From Amarobacter sp964507025 (GTDB lineage: Bacteria > Chloroflexota > Dehalococcoidia > Tepidiformales > Tepidiformaceae), in contig CAZDOK010000002.1 in assembly GCA_964507025.1 (NCBI GenBank), positions 310,001 through 374,000 on the forward strand: a DNA stretch of 64,000 nt, written 5' to 3'. Positions 7,814 to 15,664 of the stretch are shown one piece after another. Numbering within the stretch: position 1 is the stretch's first letter; each line of letters begins with the position of its first letter. The translations under genes and the position numbers were made by a program. The notes under the pieces were generated by a model. The model searched no databases. It worked only from the letters and a program-made list of their open reading frames with translations, and was not told the origin of the DNA.

Positions 7814-8686
7814 ATGAGCACCCTTCCCACCCCCGTGCCCGGCTATTCCTGGCGCATCGCCAGCGAGGACGGCGAGCGCCTCACCGTCATCGCCTTCACC
7901 CCCGCCGACGACCAGGCGGCCGGGGCAACACTCACCCTGGCAACCACCGCCACCGGCGAACACCGCGCGACACTCGAAGGCGAAGTGGGAAGAGACCACC
8001 GCCGCCGCGGACTGGGAAGCGCCATCCTTTCATGGGCCGAAACCGCCGCCCGCGCGCGCTTCGCTCCGGCCCTGGCAGGCGGCGAGCCAGCCATCCTGCG
8101 CGTCGACATCGATGCCCCGGGCGACGACGCGGCCCGCCTCTACGCGCGCCACGGCCTCGAACTCGCGGTCGCCGAAGACGAAATGGCTCGGCCCCTCGAC
8201 GGCTCCCTCCCCACTACCCCCATCCCGCCGGGGTACACCGTCCGCCACTGGGACCGCATGTCGGCGCCGCTCTTCTACCACGCCTACGACTCCGCCTTCC
8301 GCGACCGCCCCGGGTTCCCGGGATGGGACGAATCGCGCTGGTGCGCGACCTACACCGGCTCCGAAGACTTCCAGCCGCGCCACTGCATGGTCGTGCTCGA
8401 TGGTCCCGAACCGGCCGGCTACGCCGTCTGCTGGGTCGAAGGCGACACGGGCTGGATTATCCAGATGGGCGTACGCCCGGAATGGCGCGGCAAGGGGCTC
8501 GGCGCCGCCATCCTCTCGCAGGTCATGCAGAGCTTCGCCAACGCCGGGCTGAAGACGGCCGCCCTCGAAGTGGCCACCAACAACCCCGTCGCCCGGCGGC
8601 TGTACGAACGCCTGGGCTTCGAACGCACCCATTCGTGGCAGTCCTGGCGCAAAACGCTCTCCGGAAGAGCGCACCGCCTACACTGA
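7814..8686 (+). CDS. Tandem-domain GNAT N-acetyltransferase
   Basis: A 290-residue protein with two GNAT folds. The N-terminal half has GEVGRDHRRRGLGSAILSWA (acetyl-CoA loop RRRGLG) and LYARHGLEL. The C-terminal half has MGVRPEWRGKGLGAAILSQV and ARRLYERLGFERTHSW. The two-domain layout is shared with mycothiol-synthase-like and other duplicated GNATs, but no specific substrate can be given. The start at 7814 is chosen for the AGGA 8 bases upstream; an in-frame ATG at 7805 is an alternative. It is followed after 4 bp by a thioredoxin-like gene, so the two are probably co-transcribed. Confidence 0.85.
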   Translation: MSTLPTPVPGYSWRIASEDGERLTVIAFTPADDQAAGATLTLATTATGEHRATLEGEVGRDHRRRGLGSAILSWAETAARARFAPALAGGEPAILRVDIDAPGDDAARLYARHGLELAVAEDEMARPLDGSLPTTPIPPGYTVRHWDRMSAPLFYHAYDSAFRDRPGFPGWDESRWCATYTGSEDFQPRHCMVVLDGPEPAGYAVCWVEGDTGWIIQMGVRPEWRGKGLGAAILSQVMQSFANAGLKTAALEVATNNPVARRLYERLGFERTHSWQSWRKTLSGRAHRLH

Positions 8687-8690
8687 TCGC

Positions 8691-9230
8691 ATGACAACCA
8701 GGCACCGGCGCGGCTGGTGGAACCCGCGCTGGGGCTGGAAAACCTGGGCAGTCGCCGCCCTCATGGTCCTCCCGACGCTCGGGTTCGCCGTCTGGGTGCT
8801 GCTGGAAGCGGGGGGCGAGTCGCCCATCGACCCCGAACTCCAGGCGCTGGCCGAACTGAACGCGGGCGGGCCGGTGATCGCGATTTCGGGGACCGAGCAC
8901 ACCATCTACCACTACCCGGGGCCGCTCCCGACGGCCTCCGAGCCACGCGCTGACGGCCGGGGCACGCTGGTCTGGTTCACCAGCCCCAGCTGCGCCCGCT
9001 GCGACGACATGCTCTTCGTCCATCGCGTCATGTCCGAGTACCGCGACCAGCTCGCCTTCGTCGAGAAGTCGATCGACCGCGACACGTCCGGCGAACGCTA
9101 CGGGATCGACGGCACGCCGGCATTCCTCCTCATCGATGCGAACGGGGAGGAGCTTGGCCGCATCGGGTACGTGGCAGACGAAGAGGGGTTCCGGCGGGAG
9201 CTCGCGCGGTTCGTGGCTCAGCCGGACTGA
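8691..9230 (+). CDS. Membrane-anchored thioredoxin-fold protein (CARC motif)
   Basis: A 179-residue protein with a Trp-rich basic N-terminus (RRGWWNPRWGW), one transmembrane helix (about 18-39) and an extracytoplasmic thioredoxin-like domain. The active site reads SPSCARCDDM (C101, C104), and YGIDGTPAFLLID gives the cis-Pro loop. It could be a thiol reductase/oxidase for exported proteins, a third such player after the DsbA-like and DsbB-like proteins. The substrate is unknown. It ends 7 bp from the convergent MFS gene, with a small hairpin covering both stops. Confidence 0.82.
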   Translation: MTTRHRRGWWNPRWGWKTWAVAALMVLPTLGFAVWVLLEAGGESPIDPELQALAELNAGGPVIAISGTEHTIYHYPGPLPTASEPRADGRGTLVWFTSPSCARCDDMLFVHRVMSEYRDQLAFVEKSIDRDTSGERYGIDGTPAFLLIDANGEELGRIGYVADEEGFRRELARFVAQPD

Positions 9231-9243
9231 CCAGGCCTCAGTC
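9225..9243. terminator. Candidate bidirectional terminator hairpin
   Basis: GACTGA-CCAGGCC-TCAGTC forms a 6-bp stem that covers the stop codons of the thioredoxin-like gene and the convergent MFS gene. There is no T-tract, so efficiency is doubtful. Confidence 0.4.
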
Positions 9244-10614
9244 GGCTTCGGCGTGGGCCGTCGCGAGGACCGGCTGCGGTTCGTGGGCGTGGAGTGCCAG
9301 CGGCCGGAAGCGCGGGTGCTCGATGAACACCAGCGTGGCCAGACCAACCACCCCCATCGCGGCGAGCACCGGACGCGCTCCCGCGACTTCGACGCCGACG
9401 CCCATGAGCAGGAGAGGAAGCACCACGAACGAGTCGGTTAGCGTGGCCTGGACGGCGAAGACGCGTGACTGGTGGGCGAGCGGCGCGGCGGCCGTGAGTG
9501 CCACCCGCGCCGAGACCAGCGCCAGCGTGACAGCAAACCCTACGAGGAACGCAACCGGGAAGGCCACGATGAACGTCGTATTCAGGCCCGCTTCCAGGTC
9601 GATGAGTGGCCCGAACTGGGTGATGGTGAGCACCGCGCTGAGACCGTAATCAAGGGCAGCCAGCGCGAACACGCCGACCACCATCGACACGAGCGCCAGG
9701 CGCATGACTCTCTGCGAGACCTCTGAAGTGACCGCCGCGGCCGACCAGGCCAGCCCCGCGACCACGCCGAGCGCGCCCGGCGCCACCAGGAACAGGCCCC
9801 ACTCTTCGCCGAGGGAAATGTCGTTCCGGATGTACAGCGGCAGGGCGACGACGATGCCCTGGACGATCATGGTCTGGACGGCGAGCACGGCGAGTGCATC
9901 GCGGGCCATCGCCGAACGCTTGAAGACGCGAAGCGAATCGCGGATCGATGAATGGTCGCCCTTTGGAACACGCACGGGCCGGCCGTGGTGAAGCGACAGC
10001 CCGACCGTGATGGCGGAAAGCACCAGGCCGGCAATCGAGGCACCGATGAGCATGCCCTGGGCTCCACCGAGGAAGAACAGCAGCGGCGCCAGCACGAGCA
10101 TGCCAGCCCCCTGGCCCGCGTACTGCAGGGCGATGCCGAGCGAGTGACCCGCACCACGGCCCTTCCCGCAGAGCACGCGAACCATCGCCATCTCCGATGG
10201 CGAATACACCTGCGATACCGCCGAGTAGGCGAAGATCACCACGGCCGCGAGGGCCGGCGCATTGAACTGGAGGCAACACATGACGATGACGGTCGTGCGC
10301 AGGAGGGCGCCAAGGGCCATGCCCCGGCCCGGGCCGATACGGTCGGACAGCGCGCCCCCCATGACCCCGAACATCAGCGATGCCGCAGTGGTCGCGATGA
10401 GGAGCGAACTCAGGCCAACAGCCGCGTTCTCGCTCGTACCGGCGGCCACGAAGAGCGCCGCGAACAAGAGGTTCTGGGCGACCTGTCCGAAAAACCTTGC
10501 CGAGTAATAGAGGATGAGGCCGGGCCTCGCCATCCCAACCGTCCCGCGCACCACCACCAGCTGTCTCACAGAGTTAGTAACGGCAGTGCCGGGCTCGCGC
10601 AGCAGACGCTGCAC
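9238..10614 (-). CDS. MFS transporter
   Basis: A 458-residue major facilitator with about 12 hydrophobic spans, beginning with LILYYSARFFGQVAQNLLF. The MFS loop 2-3 signature is GALSDRIGPGRG. A central hydrophilic loop (KGDHSSIRDSLRVFKRS) separates two six-helix halves, and the tail is short and His/Ala-rich. The pattern resembles the macrolide-efflux/MFS_3 type, but no substrate can be assigned. GTG at 10614 is preferred because GGAGG lies 6 bases upstream; ATG at 10533 is an alternative close to the first helix. It is transcribed alone, leftward. Confidence 0.82.
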   Translation of the reverse strand: MQRLLREPGTAVTNSVRQLVVVRGTVGMARPGLILYYSARFFGQVAQNLLFAALFVAAGTSENAAVGLSSLLIATTAASLMFGVMGGALSDRIGPGRGMALGALLRTTVIVMCCLQFNAPALAAVVIFAYSAVSQVYSPSEMAMVRVLCGKGRGAGHSLGIALQYAGQGAGMLVLAPLLFFLGGAQGMLIGASIAGLVLSAITVGLSLHHGRPVRVPKGDHSSIRDSLRVFKRSAMARDALAVLAVQTMIVQGIVVALPLYIRNDISLGEEWGLFLVAPGALGVVAGLAWSAAAVTSEVSQRVMRLALVSMVVGVFALAALDYGLSAVLTITQFGPLIDLEAGLNTTFIVAFPVAFLVGFAVTLALVSARVALTAAAPLAHQSRVFAVQATLTDSFVVLPLLLMGVGVEVAGARPVLAAMGVVGLATLVFIEHPRFRPLALHAHEPQPVLATAHAEAD

Positions 10615-10805
10615 GGTCGCCTCCGGTTCTACCCTGCGTGCACCGTACCACGGTTATGGAAGCCACGCTCGGAATCCGGGACAACCTTCACGAAACACAG
10701 GGAAGATTCGGGTAATTCCCGAGGCCGGTTCGCAATGGTCCTGCAAGGCCATTACGAAGTTCATTACGCGAATTGTGATGCTGGGGTTGGCATGATCGGT
10801 GGGCA

Positions 10806-10837
10806 GGCGCGAGCGCATGACTCGCGCCGAAGGAGGT
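10806..10837 (+). promoter_or_regulatory. Hairpin just upstream of a strong Shine-Dalgarno
   Basis: GGCGCGAG-CGCATGA-CTCGCGCC is a perfect 8-bp stem (10806-10828) immediately before GAAGGAGGT (10829-10837), the Shine-Dalgarno of the YeaQ/GlsB-like gene. It could protect the 5' end of the mRNA or tune translation. The rest of 10615-10805 holds no gene that I can support. Confidence 0.45.
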
Positions 10838-10841
10838 ACAC

Positions 10842-11123
10842 ATGGGCATCCTTGCCTGGCTCATCTTCGGACTCATCGCGGGCGCCATCGCGAAGCTCCT
10901 CATGCCGGGCGGCGACCCGGGGAACGGCGGGCTCGCTGGCATCGTCATCACCATCGTCATCGGCATCGTCGGTGCGTTCATCGGCGGGTTCATCGGCGCC
11001 GGGGTCGGGTGGGGTACGGCCACGACGTTCGACTTCAGGAGCATGGCCCTGGCCGTCATCGGCGCACTGGTCTTCCTCATGGTCCTGCGCGCGGTCCGGG
11101 GCGGCTCGCGCGCCATCGCATAG
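10842..11123 (+). CDS. YeaQ/YmgE/GlsB-family small membrane protein
   Basis: A 93-residue very hydrophobic Gly-rich protein of the transglycosylase-associated (GlsB/YeaQ/YmgE) family. It starts with GILAWLIFGLIAGAIAKLLM, then a GGDPGNGG loop, a second hydrophobic span with GAFIGGFIGAGVG, and a third at 70-85. Members are often stress-induced inner membrane proteins with no proven enzymatic role. The start is ATG 4 bases after a strong AGGAGGT. A 30-bp perfect palindrome follows the gene and probably terminates it. Confidence 0.88.
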   Translation: MGILAWLIFGLIAGAIAKLLMPGGDPGNGGLAGIVITIVIGIVGAFIGGFIGAGVGWGTATTFDFRSMALAVIGALVFLMVLRAVRGGSRAIA

Positions 11124-11144
11124 CAGGCCGATCCATCCAACGAG

Positions 11145-11174
11145 AAGCGGCCACGACGCGCGTCGTGGCCGCTT
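11145..11174. terminator. Perfect 30-bp palindrome, bidirectional terminator
   Basis: AAGCGGCCACGACGC followed directly by its exact reverse complement GCGTCGTGGCCGCTT. It lies between the convergent YeaQ-like gene (ends 11123) and the zinc-ribbon gene (ends 11199). Confidence 0.75.
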
Positions 11175-11198
11175 CGGCTCAGCGAGAGGGCAGGGGCG

Positions 11199-11426
11199 TC
11201 AAGCCAGCGGCCGGCCATCCGGCGAGAGTGGCAGGCGGTGCCCCGAGAACAGCGTCACCGCCCCATCGGGCTCGGCGATAGAGCGGAGGTACTCTGGCGG
11301 AAGCCGGCGGAGGAACTCGACCGCGCAGTCCACGCAGATGCCGTGCGAGACGCGCTCCGCCGGAGGTGCGCCCGAACCCGGGGAACCACACCAGGCACAA
11401 ACCACGCCGCTGGAGTTGCTATCCAC
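11199..11426 (-). CDS. Small two-CxxC zinc-ribbon protein
   Basis: A 75-residue protein with two CxxC knuckles: CAWC (10-13) and CVDC (31-34), spaced 17 residues apart, as in small zinc ribbons. The remainder (EFLRRLPPEYLRSIAEPDG) has no recognised signature. The start is ATG at 11426. It is probably a zinc-binding protein of unknown role; I do not recognise the family. It is expressed leftward, away from the palindrome-rich gap before the PadR gene. Confidence 0.65.
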   Translation of the reverse strand: MDSNSSGVVCAWCGSPGSGAPPAERVSHGICVDCAVEFLRRLPPEYLRSIAEPDGAVTLFSGHRLPLSPDGRPLA

Positions 11427-11680
11427 CGGCCAAACGTACCACCGGGCCGCCGAGGCTCAACCTGTTACGTCAAGTCTTCACGCTCCTGTCACAGTCAGTC
11501 CACCCGGATCCCCGTAACACGGCGCCCTGGCCCGGGGTACGCCGGCGAGTGCTCGCGGACCACCACCCACCCGGTCGCGTCGCGATCGCGGGAAGCTTCC
11601 CGTGCCAGGCTGGTCTCCGCTCCGGACCGCCCGTGCTGAGTGCGGGCGAGCCCGCGGGTCCCAAACGGGAATATGCCCTC

Positions 11681-11746
11681 GTTCCCGGATGGGAACACGG
11701 CCCGCCCCTGTTGGGAATGTTCCCACGCTCGTTCCCGAATGGGCAC
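11681..11746. repeat. Cluster of TTCCC/GGGAA palindromes upstream of the PadR gene
   Basis: The 386-bp gap 11427-11812 has no supported gene. It holds GTTCCC-GGAT-GGGAAC (11681-11696), TGGGAA-TG-TTCCCA (11712-11725) and the weaker GTTCCC-GAAT-GGGCAC (11731-11746). The same type of element recurs upstream of obg (27219-27317). They may be operators or a small dispersed palindrome family. Confidence 0.6.
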
Positions 11747-11812
11747 TTCGGCCTCTCCCAATCAGGAAACCTCCCGATACCTACGCCCTGCCGGGGCGCG
11801 GATACTCGAGCC

Positions 11813-12349
11813 ATGACCGACGACTTCCCCATCCTCGCCGCGGTTGCCGCAAACCCAACTCACCCGTACGAGCTACTCGAACACCTGCAGGCCCTGGGCG
11901 TCCGGGCGACGAGGAGCACGCTGTACCGGCGGGTGGATGGGCTCATCGAGCGGGGTTACCTGGAGGCGGAGGATGGCCGGGGCGAGAGCGGGCACTTCCG
12001 GCGCCTGCTGCGGCTGACGGCGAAGGGCAGCGATGCGGCGGGGAGGGAGGCCGCGGAGGTGCTCCGCCGGGAGCCACTGGAATCGCCGCTGTTCGCCCTG
12101 GCGGTCGCGGCAGCCGGCATTTCGCAACGAGAGGATGCACTCGGCGTCCTGCGGACCCGGATGGCCGCGGCGGCACGCAGGCTGACGGACGAGGAACGCG
12201 CCCTGCGCGAAGAAGCCGTGGACCCCTGGGGCCAGGCGGCCCGCGAACGGCGCATCGCCCACCTGCAGGCCGATATCAGCTGGCTACAAGGGCTCCTGGG
12301 AAGGCGCGGCGTGGAGCGTGGGGCAGACGAGGTGCGGCGCGCGGGTTAG
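11813..12349 (+). CDS. PadR-like transcriptional regulator
   Basis: A 178-residue protein. The N-terminal winged helix (about 1-75) reads NPTHPYELLEHLQALGVRATRSTLYRRVDGLIERGYLEAE, the typical PadR pattern including the TLYRRV recognition helix. The C-terminal half is a helical dimerisation region (DEERALREEAVDPWGQ...RIAHLQADISWLQGLL). PadR proteins usually repress a neighbouring transporter or detoxification gene in response to a ligand. The upstream gap is rich in TTCCC palindromes that could be its sites. No obvious target operon follows; the next gene is convergent. Confidence 0.8.
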   Translation: MTDDFPILAAVAANPTHPYELLEHLQALGVRATRSTLYRRVDGLIERGYLEAEDGRGESGHFRRLLRLTAKGSDAAGREAAEVLRREPLESPLFALAVAAAGISQREDALGVLRTRMAAAARRLTDEERALREEAVDPWGQAARERRIAHLQADISWLQGLLGRRGVERGADEVRRAG

Positions 12350-12384
12350 TCAGCGGGAAGAATCTACAACCATATCGCCGGTGC

Positions 12385-13587
12385 CTAGCCTCTTGGCAGG
12401 CCGAGGCCGCGCATGGCGATGATGTTGCGCTGGATCTCGCTGGTGCCGCCACCGATGGGGCTCGTCGTGCTGTGCATGTAGAAGCGCGCGAACCGCCCGC
12501 CCATGGCGTGGGGATCATCGCGATCGGTGACCTGGCTGTAGAGGCCGCCGATGTGCATGGCCGTGGTGGCGAGGCGGACATCGAGCTCGCTCGAGAAGAG
12601 CTTGGCGATGGAGGATTCCTTGTTGGGGATCTCGCCGCGCTCCTGCATGGAGATGATGCGATAGCAGATAAGGGCTTCGACCTGGGCTTCGATGGCTCGG
12701 TCGCAGAGCTCGTTGCGTACCTGGGGCGTTGTAGCCACCGTGTGGCTACCTACACGGGACTCCTTCGCGTACTTCACCAGGTCGCGGACGATTAGCTGGT
12801 GGGCGACGCTGGTAGCGATGCCCGAGCGCTCGAAGTCCAGGGTGGTGGTCGCGAGGTACCAGCCGCGGTTCTCTTCGCCGAGCAGGTTCTTCGCGGGAAT
12901 GCGCACATCCTCGAAGTAGACCTCGTTGAACTCGTGGCTGTTGAGCATGTTGATGAGCGGCCGGACCTGGATGCCCGGCGTCTTCATGTCGACCAGGAAG
13001 TAGCTGATGCCCCGGTGCTTGGGCGCATCCGGGTTGGTACGCGCGATGAGGATGCCCATGTGGGCGTGCTGTGCGCCGGAAGTCCAGATCTTCTGGCCGT
13101 TCACCACGTAGTCGTCGCCGTCGCGGATGGCGCGCGTCTGGAGCGAGGCGAGATCGGAGCCGGCGCCGGGTTCGGAGAAGAGCTGGCACCAGATGTGCTC
13201 GCCGGAGATGATCTTCGGGAGATATTCGGCCTTCTGTTCTTCGGTGCCGTAGACCATCACGGTGGGACCGGCCCAGCCGTGGCCGATGCCGCCGGGACGG
13301 GGGGCGCGGCGCCAGGCGAACTCCTCGCTGAGGATGAACTGATCCTTCACGCTCAGGCCACCGCCGCCGTGTTCTTTTGGCCATGCTGGCGCGCCCCAGC
13401 CGCGCTGGTTGAGCTTCGCGGTCCAGCCGCGCATGAACTCCATGAAGCCCGGGATTGCGCGGCCGGCGCCGTTGAAGAGGCCCCATTCGGTCGGGCGGTC
13501 GCTGAACTCGGCGGGGAACTCGGCATCGAGGAAGCCGCTGACTTCGGCGCGGAAGGCCGACTCGCGTTCGTTGTCTCGGAATTCCAT
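12385..13587 (-). CDS. Acyl-CoA dehydrogenase
   Basis: A 400-residue acyl-CoA dehydrogenase. FAD/substrate signatures are CQLFSEPGAGSDLASLQTRA, NGQKIWTSGAQHA and EVYFEDVRIPAKNLLGEENRGW. The C-terminal signature reads SPIGGGTSEIQRNIIA. In medium-chain enzymes the catalytic glutamate sits one residue before GT in this motif; here it is glycine. The base may instead come from the DFERSG helix, as in isovaleryl-type enzymes, or the enzyme may act on bulky substrates. The start is ATG with GGAG upstream. A GTAGCCAC-CGT-GTGGCTAC palindrome lies inside the gene at 12731-12749. No beta-oxidation partners are adjacent. Confidence 0.9.
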   Translation of the reverse strand: MEFRDNERESAFRAEVSGFLDAEFPAEFSDRPTEWGLFNGAGRAIPGFMEFMRGWTAKLNQRGWGAPAWPKEHGGGGLSVKDQFILSEEFAWRRAPRPGGIGHGWAGPTVMVYGTEEQKAEYLPKIISGEHIWCQLFSEPGAGSDLASLQTRAIRDGDDYVVNGQKIWTSGAQHAHMGILIARTNPDAPKHRGISYFLVDMKTPGIQVRPLINMLNSHEFNEVYFEDVRIPAKNLLGEENRGWYLATTTLDFERSGIATSVAHQLIVRDLVKYAKESRVGSHTVATTPQVRNELCDRAIEAQVEALICYRIISMQERGEIPNKESSIAKLFSSELDVRLATTAMHIGGLYSQVTDRDDPHAMGGRFARFYMHSTTSPIGGGTSEIQRNIIAMRGLGLPRG

Positions 13588-13672
13588 GGAGCGCTCCGGG
13601 TTGGGAAGGTGGCCCGATTGTGAATGGGGCGCGGGCGGTTGTCGATCCCGTGCTGGCCTTCCATCATTGTGG

Positions 13673-14209
13673 CTACTGTGTGGCTACTCTGGGCAGCTGC
13701 TTCCAGAACACGACCGTCGCGCAGGGGCGGCCGTCCGGGAGGAGCGCGTAGTCCGGGATGACGCCGCACTCGGTCCAGCCGAGGCGCCGGTAGAGGCGGT
13801 CAGCATCGTCCGATGCGGTATCGAGAACGAGGAGCGTCTTGCCATGCGCCACGGCCGCGGCCTCCAGCTCGCCCATCAGCGCCTCTCCAATGCCCTGGCG
13901 GCGGGCGCGGCGATGCACCAGGAGCTTGGCAACGTCGGCGCGATGCGGCTGGTTCTCTGGCAGGGCCGTCTGAAGCTGGACCGTGCCGCAGATGCCCTCC
14001 GCGTCGCGAGCGGCGAAGAGCACTGTTTCGCCTCGCGCGACCGATGCCGCGACTTTCTCCCAGAACGCCACCGCCTTTTCGCGCGGGAGTGGCCACATGA
14101 AGCTGACCGATGCCCCGCCTTCAACGCAATCGGCGAGCACTCCGGAGAGTCCATCAACGCTGCGCGCTGCAGCGTCTCCATCAAGGTGTTCGATGACGAA
14201 GCTGGTCAT
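13673..14209 (-). CDS. GNAT N-acetyltransferase
   Basis: A 178-residue single-domain GNAT. Visible motifs are EGICGTVQLQTALPENQPHR, the acetyl-CoA loop VHRRARRQGIGEALMGELE and LLVLDTASDDADRLYRRLGW. This resembles small-molecule or antibiotic-type acetyltransferases, but the substrate is unknown. The ATG at 14209 overlaps the stop of the upstream XRE-cupin regulator (ATGA), so the two are translationally coupled. Expression is therefore likely controlled by that regulator at the operator 14778-14793. Confidence 0.85.
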   Translation of the reverse strand: MTSFVIEHLDGDAAARSVDGLSGVLADCVEGGASVSFMWPLPREKAVAFWEKVAASVARGETVLFAARDAEGICGTVQLQTALPENQPHRADVAKLLVHRRARRQGIGEALMGELEAAAVAHGKTLLVLDTASDDADRLYRRLGWTECGVIPDYALLPDGRPCATVVFWKQLPRVATQ

Positions 14210-14775
14210 GCGGGCTCCTGGATGACGAGGTACTCGGCAGGCCCCGTGACGGGGACCTGGAAGCTGGTCGGCCGGTCGATGACGGCGAAGAGGGAGTCGC
14301 CCGGGGCGAGCCGGGTGAGTTCGCCGCCTATCGAGAAATCGAGGGAGCCGGCGAGCATGACGATGTGCTGGCGGAGGGGCCGCGCAGGCGGGACCGGGTA
14401 GTCGATCGCGGTACCTGGGGGGAGCCGCAAGCGCGCGATCTCCACCGGCGACATAGGCGAGGCACCCGCGATGAGCGTGCGTTCGAGCCCGGTGGCGGGA
14501 TCGCGCCAGGCCGGCTGCGCGCTCGCGGGATTGAACCAAACCCCGGACGCCTCGGCCTCGATCATCAGGGTGGAGAGGGTGACCCCGAGCCCTCCGCAGA
14601 GCCGCCCGAGGAGTCCGGCCGTGGGGGAGGATGCGCCGGACTCCACCTTCGCGATCATGGCCTTGCTCACGCCTGAGCGCTCCGCGAGCTGCCCGAGAGA
14701 GAGGCCGAGTTCTTCGCGGCGGCGACGGAGGTTCGCGGCGATGCGTGCCTCGATGCCGTTGCCTGTCGTGGTCAT
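14206..14775 (-). CDS. XRE-family regulator with C-terminal cupin
   Basis: A 189-residue regulator. The N-terminal helix-turn-helix (about 8-65) reads LGLSLGQLAERSGVSKAMIA...GASSPTAGLLGRL. The C-terminal half is a cupin barrel (RLPPGTAIDYP, HIVMLAGSLDFSIGGE, RLAPGDSLF), likely the ligand sensor. This architecture is shared with PuuR-like and other small-molecule responsive repressors. The start is ATG at 14775, only 3 bp from a perfect 16-bp palindrome, so it probably represses itself and the coupled GNAT gene. The ligand is unknown, possibly an amine substrate of the acetyltransferase. Confidence 0.88.
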   Translation of the reverse strand: MTTTGNGIEARIAANLRRRREELGLSLGQLAERSGVSKAMIAKVESGASSPTAGLLGRLCGGLGVTLSTLMIEAEASGVWFNPASAQPAWRDPATGLERTLIAGASPMSPVEIARLRLPPGTAIDYPVPPARPLRQHIVMLAGSLDFSIGGELTRLAPGDSLFAVIDRPTSFQVPVTGPAEYLVIQEPA

Positions 14776-14777
14776 TC

Positions 14778-14793
14778 GTCCACTATAGTGGAC
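14778..14793. promoter_or_regulatory. Perfect palindromic operator GTCCACTATAGTGGAC
   Basis: A 16-bp perfect palindrome directly before the XRE-cupin start and overlapping the 3' end of the hydrolase gene. The core contains TATAGT, usable as a -10 element, so binding would block transcription: a classic autoregulatory site for this regulator class. Confidence 0.75.
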
Positions 14794-15589
14794 GGTCAGT
14801 GAGTTCCGCCAGTGCCCGGCTCGAGCCGGCCTGCGCGGCGGCGATACGCTCCAGGAACGCCTCGACCTCGGACCGAAAGACCGGGTTGCGGATGGCACTG
14901 AGGTGGCCTTCTTCGGCCAGGGGCACGAAACGCGCGCCCGGGATCGCCTCGGCAAGGTCCCGGGCGGGGGCGAAGAATGGGTCCCGCGTCCCGGCTGCCA
15001 CGAGCACGGGGGCGTGGATCTGGTGGAGCCGGGCCGGGTCGACCGGCTGGTTGCCGCGAAACACGCCCCGAAAGACGCGGTCGAGGGCGATGGGGTCGAA
15101 TTGGGCGAGGTACCCGCCCAGAAAGCGCGCGAGCTCCAGTGGAGTGCGGCGTGGCGCGGTACTGGCCGCGGGCTGCCGCTCAACGGAGAAGCGGCCCCGG
15201 CCACGCGGGAGGTAGCTGCCCATGCCGCCGATGATCGCCGCTTCGATGCGCTCGGGATGGGAGAGCAGCAACTCAAGCGCGACCATCCCCCCCATCGAGT
15301 ACCCGAAGATCGGCGAACGCTCGAAACCTTCGCGGTCCATGACTGCCAGCACGTCCTCGGCGAGTGCCCGAACAGAGTAGGCGGTGATGGCATAGGGCTT
15401 CTGGCTCAGCCCGTGGCCGCGGAGGTCGGGCACCAGGAGCGTGTGATGGGCGGAAAGGAACTCAACCCAGCCGGATGAGACCCAGTTGGTCCAGCCGCTC
15501 GACGTGTAGCCATGAACGAGGACGAGCGGTGGGCCTTTTCCCGCGACGCGGTAGTGGATGCGCAGCCCGCTGCGGCGCGTGTAGGGCAT
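14783..15589 (-). CDS. Alpha/beta hydrolase
   Basis: A 268-residue alpha/beta-fold hydrolase. Oxyanion loop LVLVHGYTSSG, nucleophile elbow IFGYSMGGMVAL (Ser), acid in VLVAAGTRDPFF (Asp) and histidine in PLAEEGHLSAI complete the triad. PDLRGHGLSQKP is the usual strand-4 motif. The family covers esterases, lactonases and similar enzymes; the substrate is not predictable. The ATG at 15589 is used because it gives the conserved N-terminus. The 3' end overlaps the operator of the next gene, so this gene's transcript may continue into the XRE/GNAT pair. Confidence 0.88.
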   Translation of the reverse strand: MPYTRRSGLRIHYRVAGKGPPLVLVHGYTSSGWTNWVSSGWVEFLSAHHTLLVPDLRGHGLSQKPYAITAYSVRALAEDVLAVMDREGFERSPIFGYSMGGMVALELLLSHPERIEAAIIGGMGSYLPRGRGRFSVERQPAASTAPRRTPLELARFLGGYLAQFDPIALDRVFRGVFRGNQPVDPARLHQIHAPVLVAAGTRDPFFAPARDLAEAIPGARFVPLAEEGHLSAIRNPVFRSEVEAFLERIAAAQAGSSRALAELTDRPL

Positions 15590-15664
15590 GGATCGAGTGT
15601 AGCGAACAGCGCGGACCGTGTGACCCGATTGGCCGGCGGACAGCAAGCCTGTAGGGTTGGGCTC

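Noticed and set aside
12731..12749. GTAGCCAC-CGT-GTGGCTAC palindrome in the acyl-CoA dehydrogenase and GTGGCTAC repeats near 13669
   Set aside because: The coding region has normal length there and the two places share only short words; not enough to call an inserted element.
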